Position numbers and translations under genes: made by a program
Part shown: in pieces, positions 36,768-51,235 of the stretch
How positions within the stretch are numbered: the stretch's first letter is position 1
Layout of the letters: each line of letters starts with the position of its first letter
Source: Methylomarinovum tepidoasis
Lineage (GTDB): Bacteria; Pseudomonadota; Gammaproteobacteria; Methylococcales; Methylothermaceae
Length of the DNA stretch: 64,000 bases
Reading direction: 5' to 3'
Assembly: GCF_030294985.1 (NCBI RefSeq)
Contig: NZ_AP024718.1
Span: 186,001 to 250,000, forward strand
The notes under the pieces: generated by a model
What the model was told of the DNA's origin: nothing
The model's input: only the letters and a program-made list of their open reading frames with translations
Databases searched by the model: none

Positions 36768-37032
36768 GTCTCCGCTGCCGCCACACCAGAAAAAACCGCA
36801 TCGCCACAAAACCCGCCAGGACGGCCGCCAGCCGCCGCCAGTCCCCGGCCATGAGGCCGGCCATCACGCCAATGGTGACGGCCGTGCGCACCGCAAAGCT
36901 GACCAGCATAGTCAGCACCGGATGGTGGGCCGCCGGCAGGCGTTTCACCGTCCACCACAGACCGCCGTAGAAGAACGCGCCCAACCCCAGCCCGGCGGCG
37001 AACAGCGCCGGCCACAGCCAAGATTCAGTCAT
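36748..37032 (-). CDS. atpR: N-ATPase accessory membrane protein AtpR
   Basis: The 94-residue protein has three membrane helices (LWPALFAAGLGLGAFFYGGLWW, VLTMLVSFAVRTAVTIGVMAGLM, LAAVLAGFVAMRFFLV). AtpR is specific to N-type ATPase operons and lies between atpQ and atpB. It is proposed to support ring assembly or ion binding. ATG 37032 overlaps the atpQ stop by 8 bases. Confidence 0.85.
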   Translation of the reverse strand: MTESWLWPALFAAGLGLGAFFYGGLWWTVKRLPAAHHPVLTMLVSFAVRTAVTIGVMAGLMAGDWRRLAAVLAGFVAMRFFLVWRQRRHDAIQS

Positions 37033-37335
37033 CGCGGCGGCTCTCCCGCCTAATCCACTGCCAGGCGTTGTAACAGCCCAAAGCGACGCCAAGGAACAAA
37101 AACGTCAGGGTCCAGGAGGGGGGGCCGGGAAACCTGCGGTCGAGCCACCAGCCCAGGGCGATCCCCAGCAGGGTCGGAATCGCCACCGACCAGCCCACCA
37201 GCCCGAACATCCCCAGGCCGAACCACAAACCGCGGCGACCTTCACGCTCGGCCTTGAGGCGGCGCCGGACCTTCTTGTCCACCTCGCGCAGCAGGCGCGC
37301 TTCGTCTTCCGGGGGATCGGGTCTGGAAGCGTCGC

Positions 37336-37339
<4 letters not shown>
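37025..37339 (-). CDS. atpQ: N-ATPase accessory protein AtpQ (AtpI-like)
   Basis: The 104-residue protein has a charged N-terminal half (DEARLLREVDKKVRRRLKAE) and two membrane helices (LWFGLGMFGLVGWSVAIPTLLGIALGWW and WTLTFLFLGVALGCYNAW), like AtpI-type assembly factors. AtpQ is diagnostic for N-ATPases. The ATG overlaps the atpC stop by four bases. Confidence 0.87.
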
Positions 37340-39151
<1,812 letters not shown>

Positions 39152-39174
39152 TTAGGTGGTGGTGAAGCGGCGCT

Positions 39175-39192
39175 ATCGCCCGTCAGGGCGAT
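39175..39192 (+). repeat. Left-end hairpin of the IS element
   Basis: A perfect 7-base-pair stem with loop GTCA lies 19 bases before tnpB. Confidence 0.6.
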
Positions 39193-39210
39193 CAGTATAC
39201 AATTCAAGCC

Positions 39211-40458
39211 ATGGCCCATCGTAAAGTCACCTATCGGTTGTATCCCACCCCGCGCCAGATCGAGGCGCTGGAGCGGCAGCGCTGGGTCCATTGCCTGCTG
39301 TGGAACACGGCGCTGGACGAACGCCGCAGGGCCTGGCAGGAAGATCGGGTTTCCCTCTCCTTTTCGGACCAGTGCAAGGCATTGACCGGATGGCGGGCGC
39401 AATCGTCCTTGCTGCGGTCGGTCAACGCCCAGTCCGAACAGGTGACGTTAAAGCGTTTAGGTTTGGCCTTCCAACACTTCTTCCGCCGGGTGAAGCGCGG
39501 TGAGACGCCGGGGTTTCCCCGCTTCAAGCCGCTGCATCGTTTCAAAGGATGGGGTTACAAGACCCACGGAGATGGCTGGCGGCTGCTTTCCGGTCCTGGG
39601 ATGAAGCACGGCAAGTTGCGCCTGTCGGGGGTGGGCGAGATGCGCATCCGGGGCAAGGCCCGGACGGTCGGTGAACCCAAAACCTGCGAGATTATGCACC
39701 GCCGCGGCAAATGGTACGCCTCGGTCACGGTCGAATGCGAGCCTGAACGGCAGGGCGGGAAGCGGATTGGCGGTCTGGACTGGGGTTTGGAGACGTTCGC
39801 CACCATCGCCTCATCGGAAGGGGTGGAACGGATCGAAAATCCCCGGCATTTGCAGAGCTCCCTGGAGCAAATCCGCACCGTGCAAAAACGCATCTCCCGC
39901 AAGGAGGAAGCGGCGAAACAGGCCAGCGGCAAATTGAAAGGCTTTCCCATCTCCAAGCGTTTGAGGAAGGAATACGCCCTTTTGGGCAGGTTGCATGAAA
40001 AGGTGGCCAACCAGCGCCGGGATTTTCTCCACCAGACCAGCGCCCGGCTGATCGCCACCTTTGCGGTTTTGGGGCTGGAGGCATTGAACATCCGGCGCAT
40101 GACGGCAAAGGGAGGGTCGTACAAACGCGGTTTGAACCGCAGCATTCTCGATGCCGCAGGCGGCATGCTCCATCAGATGCTCGGGTACAAAGCGGAAGAG
40201 GCTGGTGCCTTAGCGATGGAAGCAGACCCCCGGCGGCTCAAACCCAGCCAGCGTTGTCACCGCTGCGGCAGGCTGGAGAAAAAGCCCCTGTCGCAGCGCT
40301 GGCATGATTGTCCTTGTGGGGCGTCTTGTTCACGCGATGAGAACGCCGCCAGGGTGCTTATGGCCTGGGTCATGGAACAGATTGGCGGCCGGGAACCGGC
40401 CGAGGCGTGGAGGGAGGTAAGACCGGCAAGCCCTTTGGGCGAACCGGCGCTCCCGTAG
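39211..40458 (+). CDS. tnpB: RNA-guided endonuclease-type transposon protein TnpB
   Basis: This 415-residue OrfB/TnpB protein starts with the family N-terminus (KVTYRLYPTPRQIEALERQ). It has a RuvC-like nuclease split as D190 (GGLDWGLETFATI), E290 (VLGLEALNI) and D376 (CSRDENAARVL). A zinc finger precedes the last aspartate: C349, C352, C367 and C369, the second pair being C-x-C instead of the usual C-x2-C. The reading frame is intact, so the nuclease may be active with an RNA made from the right end. It contributes to element retention and not to transposition itself. Confidence 0.92.
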   Translation: MAHRKVTYRLYPTPRQIEALERQRWVHCLLWNTALDERRRAWQEDRVSLSFSDQCKALTGWRAQSSLLRSVNAQSEQVTLKRLGLAFQHFFRRVKRGETPGFPRFKPLHRFKGWGYKTHGDGWRLLSGPGMKHGKLRLSGVGEMRIRGKARTVGEPKTCEIMHRRGKWYASVTVECEPERQGGKRIGGLDWGLETFATIASSEGVERIENPRHLQSSLEQIRTVQKRISRKEEAAKQASGKLKGFPISKRLRKEYALLGRLHEKVANQRRDFLHQTSARLIATFAVLGLEALNIRRMTAKGGSYKRGLNRSILDAAGGMLHQMLGYKAEEAGALAMEADPRRLKPSQRCHRCGRLEKKPLSQRWHDCPCGASCSRDENAARVLMAWVMEQIGGREPAEAWREVRPASPLGEPALP

Positions 40459-40467
40459 AAGCGCGAA

Positions 40468-40498
40468 ACTCCCGCCATACCGTTAAGCTGGCGGGAGT
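40468..40498 (+). repeat. Right-end hairpin of the IS element
   Basis: A perfect 9-base-pair stem with a 13-base loop lies just after tnpB. In active relatives the guide-bearing omega RNA covers the end of tnpB and this right-end structure, taking its guide from the flanking DNA after about 40500. Confidence 0.6.
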
Positions 40499-40547
40499 AG
40501 TTCATCATGCCCTTTCGAATCATAACAACAAGATCCGGAGGTTGCCC

Positions 40548-41111
40548 ATGGAAAACGACCGTCTCACCCTGGCCGCGATCCTGGCTTTGGTGCGCGCCAC
40601 CCTCACCCTCCTGCTGGCTTCGCTGGTGTCGCGCCTGGCGCCCCAGGCCGGTTTCGGCCCCAAGCTGATCACCGCGATGCTGACGCTCATCAGCTTTCTG
40701 CTGTTCGCCTACATTTTCACCACCTTCCGGCGTCTGCTCGCCGAGCGCTGCCGCTTCCACGGCGGCGACCTGTTCATCGCCGGCCTCATCGGCCTCAACG
40801 GCCTCGCCGCCGCGTTGACCGTGGGCGGCCTGTTCGTCCCCGGCCTGGCCGACACCTTCGCGCTCAAACTGGTGTCGGTGGCCTTCGGGCTGCTGCTGAG
40901 CGGCTTCGCCCTGCAGCTGCTGCTGCGCCTCGACGATCCGCTGTTCGGCCTGCGCAAGCTCTACGCGGGCCTGCTGACCGTGGCCGGCCTGGGGATCGCC
41001 TCCCTGAAGCTGGCCGGCGTCGGGGTCATTTTCGGCGCCGTGGCCGACATCCTGCTGGCGGTGATCTTCGTCCGCGCCGGCAGCCGGGCCACCGATCCGT
41101 CCGAAACCTGA
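40548..41111 (+). CDS. Unknown membrane protein, tandem copy 1
   Basis: The 187 residues hold about five hydrophobic helices and start MENDRLTLAAILALVRA. It is a clear paralogue of the next gene: same length, same opening (DRLxLAAILA), same FxxTTFxRLLxER after helix 2, and the same close (VADILLxVIF). I do not recognise the family. ATG 40548 has GGAGG at 6 bases. The charged interhelical segments and lack of a signal peptide suggest an inner-membrane protein. Confidence 0.75.
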   Translation: MENDRLTLAAILALVRATLTLLLASLVSRLAPQAGFGPKLITAMLTLISFLLFAYIFTTFRRLLAERCRFHGGDLFIAGLIGLNGLAAALTVGGLFVPGLADTFALKLVSVAFGLLLSGFALQLLLRLDDPLFGLRKLYAGLLTVAGLGIASLKLAGVGVIFGAVADILLAVIFVRAGSRATDPSET

Positions 41112-41124
41112 GAGGAGGAATCCC

Positions 41125-41688
41125 ATGAAACACGACCGTCTCATGCTCGCCGCCATTCTCGCCTTCATCCATGCCGTGACCAGCCGCTTCTTCGTGGCCT
41201 TCACCCGGGAGATCACCCGGGCTGACGCCGGCCCACTGCTGACCGCGGCGCTCCTGGCCCTGGTCAACTTCGTGCTGTTCGTTTTCCTGATGACCACCTT
41301 CAAGCGCCTGCTCAACGAGCGCTACCAGTTCACCGACGCGGATCTGCCCATCCTGGCGCTCATCGGCCTGCAACTGGTCGGCATCGTCCTGGTGCTGTTG
41401 CCCCTGGCCGGCATCGGTTACGGTTCATTCCTCTGGATCATGCGGCTGATGGGGATCGTTTCCGGCCTGGCCTGGCTGGGGCTGGCCTGGCGGCTGTGGA
41501 ACCTGCCGCCCGAAACCATCAAGATGCTGCGGCCCTATACGGTGGCGATCGCCGCCATGGGGATCAGCTACGCCTCGGTGGTCCTGGTGGGGCTGGGCTC
41601 GCTGCTGGGCATCGTGGCCGACATCCTCCTGGGGGTGATCTTCATCCAGGAAACCGGCAAACCGGAACCGGGTCAGATCGAGGCCTGA
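41125..41688 (+). CDS. Unknown membrane protein, tandem copy 2
   Basis: The 187 residues are paralogous to the preceding gene, with starts 577 bases apart and a 13-base gap between them. ATG 41125 has AGGAGG upstream. About five membrane helices are seen. The last 16 bases overlap the 3' end of the convergent GDT1-like gene. Function is unknown. Confidence 0.75.
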   Translation: MKHDRLMLAAILAFIHAVTSRFFVAFTREITRADAGPLLTAALLALVNFVLFVFLMTTFKRLLNERYQFTDADLPILALIGLQLVGIVLVLLPLAGIGYGSFLWIMRLMGIVSGLAWLGLAWRLWNLPPETIKMLRPYTVAIAAMGISYASVVLVGLGSLLGIVADILLGVIFIQETGKPEPGQIEA

Positions 41689-42335
41689 AACGCCTCCCAG
41701 CATTGCCGCAACCAGGCGCCGATCCGCGCCCAGGGCTGGGTGTGCAGCAGGACCAGCGTCGCCAGGATCAGAAAGACGATCCCGCCGAGGCGGTGGATCC
41801 AGGTGAGCGACAGATAACGCAGCAGGGTGCGGCCAGCCGCCACTCCCAGGGCCGAAGTCGCCGCCAGGGCGGCGGTGGCGCCGGCCCACACCGCCTGGGG
41901 CGGCGAGGCGAGGCTGAGACCGGCGACGGCGAGCTGGGTCTTGTCGCCGAATTCGGCCATGAAGATGAGGGCGAAGGTAGTGAAGAAGATGCCGTGGCCG
42001 CTGCGTGCGGCCACCACCTCGTCCCCGTCCGCTTCCTCGCCGGCCGTCAGGGCGTGAATCCCGAAACCGGCAAACAGCAGCCCCACGGCCAGCCCCACCA
42101 GCCACCGCGGCAGCCAACCCGCCACGGTAGCGCCGAAGACAACCGCCAGAGCGTCGAGCAGGGCGAAGGCCACCACCGCCCCCAGCAGCACCGGCCAGGG
42201 CCGGTGGCGGGCGGCCAGGGTCATGCACACCAGCTGGCTCTTGTCGCCGAATTCGGCCAGGAACACCAGCGCGAACGCGGCCGCTGCCGCCAGCGTCTCC
42301 GACCGCCCCCAGGTCAGCCAGTCCGCTTCCACCAA
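41673..42335 (-). CDS. GDT1/TMEM165-family (UPF0016) metal ion transporter
   Basis: The 220-residue membrane protein has the two signature motifs of the family, AEFGDKSQL near residue 27 and AEFGDKTQL near 124, in two three-helix repeats. Bacterial relatives (MneA) export Mn2+, and eukaryotic ones move Ca2+/Mn2+. It starts 3 bases after the stop of the ZIP-like gene and is surely co-transcribed with it, which points to divalent metal balance. Confidence 0.9.
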   Translation of the reverse strand: MVEADWLTWGRSETLAAAAAFALVFLAEFGDKSQLVCMTLAARHRPWPVLLGAVVAFALLDALAVVFGATVAGWLPRWLVGLAVGLLFAGFGIHALTAGEEADGDEVVAARSGHGIFFTTFALIFMAEFGDKTQLAVAGLSLASPPQAVWAGATAALAATSALGVAAGRTLLRYLSLTWIHRLGGIVFLILATLVLLHTQPWARIGAWLRQCWEAFQASI

Positions 42336-42338
42336 GCC

Positions 42339-43283
42339 TCAGCCCAGGGTGCTTTCCAGCACCGTCATGACCGCGAAACCGATCAGAACGCCGAAGGTGG
42401 CGATGGAGGAACGTTCCTTAGCGTGCATTTCGGGAATGATTTCGTAGGCGATGACGTAGAGCATGGCCCCGGCGGCGAATCCCATCGCCAGGGGCAGCAG
42501 GGTGTGGAACACCGTCACCAGGGTCACCCCCAGAAAGCCGCCGACCGGCTCCACCAGGCCGGAGATCAGGGCGATCGCCACCGCCTTCCAGGGCTTGTAA
42601 CCGATGGTGAGCAGCGGCAGGGCCACCGCCAGCCCCTCGGGAATGTTCTGGGCGCCGATGGCGATGGCCAGCAAGGTGCCGTTGTTCCAATCGCCACTGC
42701 CGAAGCTGACCCCCACCGACAGGCCCTCGGGGAAATTGTGCAGGGTGATGGCGGCGACGAACAGCCATACCCGCCGCAGGGTCGCGCCGGTTTCCTGGTC
42801 CGCGGCGAACAGCTCGTGGGGAATGGTGCGGTCGGCCCAGTCCAGAAACCAGGCCCCCAGCAGCATGCCGGCGATGACGAGGTAAACCCCCTTGCCGGGC
42901 CACAGTTCATTGCCGAATTCCACTCCCGGCTCCACCAGGGAATAGGCGGTCGCCGACAGCATGATGCCCGCCGCCATGCCCATCATAAAGTTGACGGTGC
43001 GAAAGGAGATTTCCCGGAACAGCACCGCCGGCAACGCCCCGAGCACCGTGGCCAGCCCGGCGAGGAAACTGGCGAAGAAGCCCACCACCACGGTGATCCC
43101 GAAGACGAGGTAGAGCAACCCGAAGACCACGATCTGGCTGAGCGCGAACACGCCGGCGGCAGCGGCGATCTGCCCGGCCAGGGGCCAGGATCGGACCCGG
43201 CGGTACCACGGCTGGGCTTCCAACCCGTACCGCCAGGTTTCCAAGTGATGTTCCCACCGCTGCTGCAGGGCTGTCCAGTTCAT
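42339..43283 (-). CDS. ZIP-family divalent metal transporter (GufA-like)
   Basis: The 314-residue protein has about eight membrane helices and the two ZIP metal-site motifs HNFPEG and QNIPEG, plus EPVGG. ZIP proteins carry Zn2+, Fe2+ or Mn2+ inward. A soluble N-terminal segment (NWTALQQRWEHHLETWRYGLEAQ) of about 40 residues precedes the first helix. ATG 43283 is chosen for its GAGGAGG site. Pairing with a GDT1 exporter is notable: uptake and efflux in one unit. Confidence 0.9.
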   Translation of the reverse strand: MNWTALQQRWEHHLETWRYGLEAQPWYRRVRSWPLAGQIAAAAGVFALSQIVVFGLLYLVFGITVVVGFFASFLAGLATVLGALPAVLFREISFRTVNFMMGMAAGIMLSATAYSLVEPGVEFGNELWPGKGVYLVIAGMLLGAWFLDWADRTIPHELFAADQETGATLRRVWLFVAAITLHNFPEGLSVGVSFGSGDWNNGTLLAIAIGAQNIPEGLAVALPLLTIGYKPWKAVAIALISGLVEPVGGFLGVTLVTVFHTLLPLAMGFAAGAMLYVIAYEIIPEMHAKERSSIATFGVLIGFAVMTVLESTLG

Positions 43284-43543
43284 CGACGCCTCCTCGCTGA
43301 TTCGGGTTTGGATTTCGCTAAAAGCATACCCGATGTGGGATTTGGGATCGAATCCTAGGAAACGACGGACGCAAATTCCCATACTGTCCAGCGCCGTTGT
43401 CAGAATTTTTTACCATACCGCCCGCACGCCCGCTCCACGACGCCGGGCCGAGGCGGCAAAATTTTGATCCTATTGACAAATTCGCGCATCGGCACGAAAG
43501 TCGCTTCCACCGCTTGCAGGAAGACCACGACTGGAAGGGAAAC

Positions 43544-43872
43544 ATGCGACCGCGACCCCAGGATCAGGATTTCGACTTCGAGGCTTGGATGCGACTGGCC
43601 CGGAGCGATCCGGAGGGTTTCGAAGCCCGCCGCCGCCAGCTGATCGAGGCCCACATCGCCGCCCGCCCCCCAGAGGACCGGGAACGCCTGCGCCGCCTAC
43701 AGTGGCGCATCGACCGGGAGATTCAGCGTCACGGGAATCCGCTGGGAGCCTGCGTTCATCTGCATCGGTGGATGTTCGACAGCCTCGCCCGTCAGCAGCA
43801 GGCCCTTGAAACCCTGCTGAACGGCGCCTCCGCCACACCCCGGCAAACCGCCCGGGTGGTTCCCCTGCGACC

Positions 43873-43882
<10 letters not shown>
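43544..43882 (+). CDS. DUF3135-family small protein
   Basis: The 112-residue cytoplasmic protein opens DFDFEAWMRLARSDPEGFEARR and has a helical centre (LRRLQWRIDREIQRH...ACVHLHRWMFDSL), as in DUF3135. Function is unknown; relatives occur in gammaproteobacteria. ATG 43544 is preferred over 43397 because the conserved domain starts here, after GAAGGGAAAC. It converges with dnaE, overlapping by 10 bases. Confidence 0.75.
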
Positions 43883-47347
<3,465 letters not shown>

Positions 47348-47355
<8 letters not shown>

Positions 47356-47914
47356 GCAGCGTTTCCTTGACGGGACGGAACGAACGCCGGTGCCAGGGGG
47401 ACGGCCCGAGGTTCCGCAGCGCCTGGCGATGGGCCGCGGTGGGATAGCCCTTGTGGACGGCGATACCGTAACCGGGCACCAGACGGTCGAGCAACTGCAT
47501 CTCGCGGTCGCGGGCTACCTTGGCCAGAATGGAGGCGGCGGCGATTTCCGGGACGCTGGCGTCCCCGCCGATCACGGTTTCCACCGGCATGGGCAAATCG
47601 GGGGCGTGGCGGCCGTCCACCTGGACCGCGGCCGGTCGCAGCGCCAGTCCGGCCACCGCCCGCCGCATCGCCAGCAGGCTGGCCTGGAGGATGTTGAGGC
47701 GGTCGATCTCCGAAGGCTCGGCCCGGGCCACGCACCAGGCCAGCGCCCGGGTTTCGATATCGCCCGCCAGGGCCTCGCGCCTTTTGGCCGTCAGCTTCTT
47801 GGAATCGGTCAACCCTGCGACGGGCCGGGCCGGATCGAGAATCACGGCAGCGGCGAACACCGCCCCTGCCAGACAGCCGCGCCCGACTTCGTCCACTCCG
47901 GCCCGATGGTCCAT
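47348..47914 (-). CDS. rnhB: Ribonuclease HII
   Basis: The 188-residue enzyme removes ribonucleotides from DNA. The active-site motif [13 protein letters not shown] gives the first acidic residues; DSKKL and [12 protein letters not shown] supply others. ATG 47914 is chosen because the protein then starts [13 protein letters not shown]. It lies 5 bases after the fabZ stop. Confidence 0.95.
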
Positions 47915-47919
47915 CGGCG

Positions 47920-48363
47920 TCAGTGTTCGGCTTCGGCCGCCGCGCACATGATCTCGGCGCTGGCGACGAATTCACCGTCCACTTCGGCGCGGCAGGCGAA
48001 AGCCCAGATGTTGCGCTTGTGGCGCAGATACTCCACCTGCAGCTGCAGCTGGTCCCCGGGCACCACCGGCCGTTTGAAGCGAGCCTTGTCCAAACCGACC
48101 AGGTAATAGATGAAATTCTTGCCGGCCAGGATGTCCGGCGCGCTTTCCGAGGCCAGAAGCCCTGTAGCCTGCGCCAGCGCCTCCATGATCAGCACCCCCG
48201 GCATGATCGGCTCGCCCGGGAAATGGCCCTGGAAGAAAGGCTCGTTGTAGGAAACGTTCTTGATCGCCACCAGGCGTTTGCCCGGTTCGCATTCGATGAC
48301 CCGGTCCACCAGCAGGAAAGGATAGCGGTGGGGCAGGTAGCTCATGATCTTGTGGATGTCCAA
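47920..48363 (-). CDS. fabZ: 3-hydroxyacyl-[acyl-carrier-protein] dehydratase
   Basis: The 147-residue hot-dog-fold enzyme of fatty acid synthesis has active-site histidine and glutamate in [13 protein letters not shown] and [13 protein letters not shown]. It lies directly after skp; the lpxD gene usually in front and lpxA/lpxB usually behind are missing here. Confidence 0.97.
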   Translation of the reverse strand: MDIHKIMSYLPHRYPFLLVDRVIECEPGKRLVAIKNVSYNEPFFQGHFPGEPIMPGVLIMEALAQATGLLASESAPDILAGKNFIYYLVGLDKARFKRPVVPGDQLQLQVEYLRHKRNIWAFACRAEVDGEFVASAEIMCAAAEAEH

Positions 48364-48386
48364 AGGCCCGGTCTCCCTCGATTGGA

Positions 48387-48893
48387 TTATTTCATCTTCG
48401 CCAGGCGTCGCTGCACCTTGTCGGTCACGTCCACGCGGTCGCTGGCGTAGACAACCCCGTCGGTCAGCAGGAGATCGTAGCCCTCCTCCTTGGCCAGGGA
48501 TTTGATGGCCTCGAACACCTGCCGTTGCAGCTTGCCCAGCTCCTCGTTGCGGCGCAGATTGAAGTCCTCGCGGAATTCCTCCTGGGCGCGCTTGAGCTCC
48601 CGCTGTTTGGAGAGGATCTCCCGCTCCAGCTTGCGGCGCTCGGCATCGCTCATCACCGCCGCGTCGCGGGACATCTTTTCCTCCAATTTCTTCAGCTCCT
48701 TCTGCATCGCCACCAAGCGCTTATCGCGCGGGGCGAATTCCTTCTCCAGACGTTTTTTGGCCGCCTCCGCCTGGGGCGCCTGCTGCAGCACCCGGGCAAC
48801 GTTGACGAAGCCGATCTTGATTTCCGCCGCCTGCGCCAACGAACTGACACTGAGCAACAGGGCGGTCAGGCCGCCGATCCAGATACGTCGCAT
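48387..48893 (-). CDS. skp: Periplasmic chaperone Skp/OmpH
   Basis: The 168-residue protein has a signal peptide ([21 protein letters not shown]), then a beta-strand start EIKIGFVN and long charged helices that form the jellyfish tentacles. It carries unfolded outer-membrane proteins to the Bam complex and is encoded right after bamA. ATG 48893 begins the signal peptide; the longer frame upstream is less likely. Confidence 0.93.
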   Translation of the reverse strand: MRRIWIGGLTALLLSVSSLAQAAEIKIGFVNVARVLQQAPQAEAAKKRLEKEFAPRDKRLVAMQKELKKLEEKMSRDAAVMSDAERRKLEREILSKQRELKRAQEEFREDFNLRRNEELGKLQRQVFEAIKSLAKEEGYDLLLTDGVVYASDRVDVTDKVQRRLAKMK

Positions 48894-48930
48894 CGTTTTA
48901 CTCCTCAAAGATTGAAACATTCACACATCG

Positions 48931-51210
48931 TCAGAATCCGGCTCCGAAAGAGAACTGGAACACCTGCTCGTCATCCTGGCTTTTGGCGTTCAAAGGCTGG
49001 GCCAGGCTCACCTCCAGAGGGCCGAAGGGTGACAGCCACTGGGCCGAAATGCCCGCGGAATAACGCAGGTCCCCCGGCTTCAGACTGTCTTTGAACACGT
49101 TACCGGCATCGAAAAACACGCCCATGCGAAACGCGGAACTGAACTCCTCGCTCAGGAACGGCACCGGAAAGAACAGCTCCGCCCCACCGACGAGCTTGAC
49201 GTTGCCGCCGAAGGGATTGTTGTTGGAATCCCGCGGACCCAAGGTGTTCTGGCGGAAGCCGCGCACCGATTTTACCCCACCGGCGAAGAAGTGTTCGAAG
49301 AAAGGCAGTTCGTCGGTGCCGCCGTAACCGTCGCCGTAGGCGAAATCCCCGTGCAGGGAGAAGATCAGATCCCGGGTCCAGGGGAAGAAATACCGCCCCC
49401 GGGCACGGATTTTATAGTATTCCAGATCGACGAAGGGCAGCGAGCCCAGCAGAGACAAGGAGTGACGACCGCCACGGGTAGGAAAAACCGCTTTGTCACG
49501 GGTATCGTGCACCCAGGTCATCCCCAGCGTCATGACGCCATAGGTCTCACCATGCTGTTCTATGAAATCGAGGATCTCGTCCGAAGTGTCGCCGCTGGTC
49601 TTGAGTTCCGTACGGCTGAAATCCATGTTGGCGTTCAGCCGGTCCCATTCCGACATCGGAATGCCGCCGCTCAAACCCGCCGCCAAGGTGTTGGTGGTGT
49701 AATTGGCGATGTTGGCATTGTCGGCGTCGATACTGCGGTAACTGACGTGGAAGCCTGCACCGATGCCATCCAGGGTGAAATAGGGGTCGTAAAGATTGAC
49801 CCGATAGATGGTCGACACCTGACTGTTGTTGAATTCGAAGCTGACCTGCTTGCCGGTGCCGAGGAAATTGGTCTGGGACACGCTGGCGTTGAAGATCAGC
49901 CCCTGCACCTGGGAGAAGCCGATGCCGGCGCTGAGGTTGCCGGAAGGCTGTTCGGTCACTGAGAAATTGAGGTCGATCAGATCCTCCGCCCCCGGCACCT
50001 GCGGAGTTTCGACGTTGACCTCCTTGAAGTAGCCCAGGCGCTGGATACGCTGCTTGGACTGTTCGATCTTGGTGGACTGGGCCAGGGCCGCTTCCATCTG
50101 GCGCATCTCCCGCCGCACCACCTCGTCCTGGGTGCGGGAATTGCCCTTGATGTGGATCCTGCGTACGTAGACCCGACGACCGGGGTCGACGAAGAAGGTC
50201 AGCTTGACGGTCTTTTTGGCCTCGTCGATTTCCGGCACCATGTTGACGTTGGCGAACAGGTAGCCCTCGTCCCCGAGGCGTTTGGTGATGGCGTCGATGG
50301 ATTCAGTCGCCGCCTTGCGGGAAAACACCTCCCCCGGCCCCAGCTTGAGCAGTGCGGTCAGTTCGTGGGGCGGGACGATCAACTTGCCGGTCAGACGCAC
50401 CGATTCGAGGCGGTAGACATCGCCTTCCCTGACGTTGATGGTGATATAGATGTCGCGCTTGTCCGGAGTGATGGCCACCTGGGTGGATTCGATCTCGAAC
50501 TTGAGATAGCCACGGTCCATGTAGAAGGAGCGCAGGCGTTCCAGGTCGGCGGCCAGCTTCTGTTTGGAATACTGGTCGTTCTTGGTGTAGAAGGACAGCC
50601 AGCCGGTGGTGCCGAGCTCGAATTGGTCGAGCAAGGTGTCGTCGTCAAAGGCACGGTTGCCGACGATGTTGATGCGCTTGATCTTGGCGACCTTGCCCTC
50701 GGCGATCTTGATCAGGATCGCCACCCGGTTGTGGGTGATCGGAGTCACCTCGGTCTTGATCTTGACGCCGTACTTGCCGTGGCTGAAATACTGACGCCGG
50801 AGCTCGCTTTCGATCTTTTCCAGCAGGCGGCGGTTGAAGATCCGCCCCTCGGCCAGGCCGACGCTTTCCAGCGCCTTGGTCAAATCCTCGGTCTTGATGT
50901 CCTGGTTGCCGACGATCTTGATCGCGGCGATGGAAGGCCGCTCCACCACCTCGATCACCAGCACGTTGCCCTCGCGCGCCAGACGCACGTCCTTGAAGAA
51001 ACCGGTCTTGAACAAGGCCCGGATCGCGGCGGCGGCCTTCTTCTCGTCGAGGGTCTCGCCCGGCTTGACCGGCAGGTAGTTGAAGACGGTGCCGGCCGCG
51101 ACCCGCTGCAGGCCCCGGATACGGACGTCCTCCACCACGAAAGGCTCCCACGCCAGCAGGCTGCCGGCCCAAAACCAGACCAGCCAGCCGAATGTGCGCA
51201 GGCGCTTCAT
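48931..51210 (-). CDS. bamA: Outer membrane protein assembly factor BamA
   Basis: The 759-residue outer-membrane insertase has a signal peptide (KRLRTFGWLVWFWAGSLLA), five POTRA domains (about 24-420) and a C-terminal barrel with the L6 motif VRGFRQNTLGPRD and a final aromatic FSFGAGF. ATG 51210 is chosen because a longer frame runs back into phoU. It is followed by skp after 37 bases. Confidence 0.97.
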   Translation of the reverse strand: MKRLRTFGWLVWFWAGSLLAWEPFVVEDVRIRGLQRVAAGTVFNYLPVKPGETLDEKKAAAAIRALFKTGFFKDVRLAREGNVLVIEVVERPSIAAIKIVGNQDIKTEDLTKALESVGLAEGRIFNRRLLEKIESELRRQYFSHGKYGVKIKTEVTPITHNRVAILIKIAEGKVAKIKRINIVGNRAFDDDTLLDQFELGTTGWLSFYTKNDQYSKQKLAADLERLRSFYMDRGYLKFEIESTQVAITPDKRDIYITINVREGDVYRLESVRLTGKLIVPPHELTALLKLGPGEVFSRKAATESIDAITKRLGDEGYLFANVNMVPEIDEAKKTVKLTFFVDPGRRVYVRRIHIKGNSRTQDEVVRREMRQMEAALAQSTKIEQSKQRIQRLGYFKEVNVETPQVPGAEDLIDLNFSVTEQPSGNLSAGIGFSQVQGLIFNASVSQTNFLGTGKQVSFEFNNSQVSTIYRVNLYDPYFTLDGIGAGFHVSYRSIDADNANIANYTTNTLAAGLSGGIPMSEWDRLNANMDFSRTELKTSGDTSDEILDFIEQHGETYGVMTLGMTWVHDTRDKAVFPTRGGRHSLSLLGSLPFVDLEYYKIRARGRYFFPWTRDLIFSLHGDFAYGDGYGGTDELPFFEHFFAGGVKSVRGFRQNTLGPRDSNNNPFGGNVKLVGGAELFFPVPFLSEEFSSAFRMGVFFDAGNVFKDSLKPGDLRYSAGISAQWLSPFGPLEVSLAQPLNAKSQDDEQVFQFSFGAGF

Positions 51211-51235
51211 ACCGGAAACGCGACAGGATGAGAGG

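Larger units (their letters stand above)
39175..40498 (+). mobile_element. IS200/IS605-family element carrying tnpB only
   Basis: The minimal extent runs from a left hairpin (ATCGCCC 39175-39181 with GGGCGAT 39186-39192) to a right hairpin (ACTCCCGCC 40468-40476 with GGCGGGAGT 40490-40498), enclosing tnpB. Subterminal hairpins without terminal inverted repeats are the mark of this family. A TTAC at 39135-39138 could be the left target. The exact ends are not certain. No tnpA is present, so the element would need help from another copy to move. Confidence 0.65.

Noticed and set aside
43284-43396. Possible Mn2+ riboswitch upstream of the ZIP/GDT1 pair
   Set aside because: No yybP-ykoY-like conserved loops could be recognised in this short gap.
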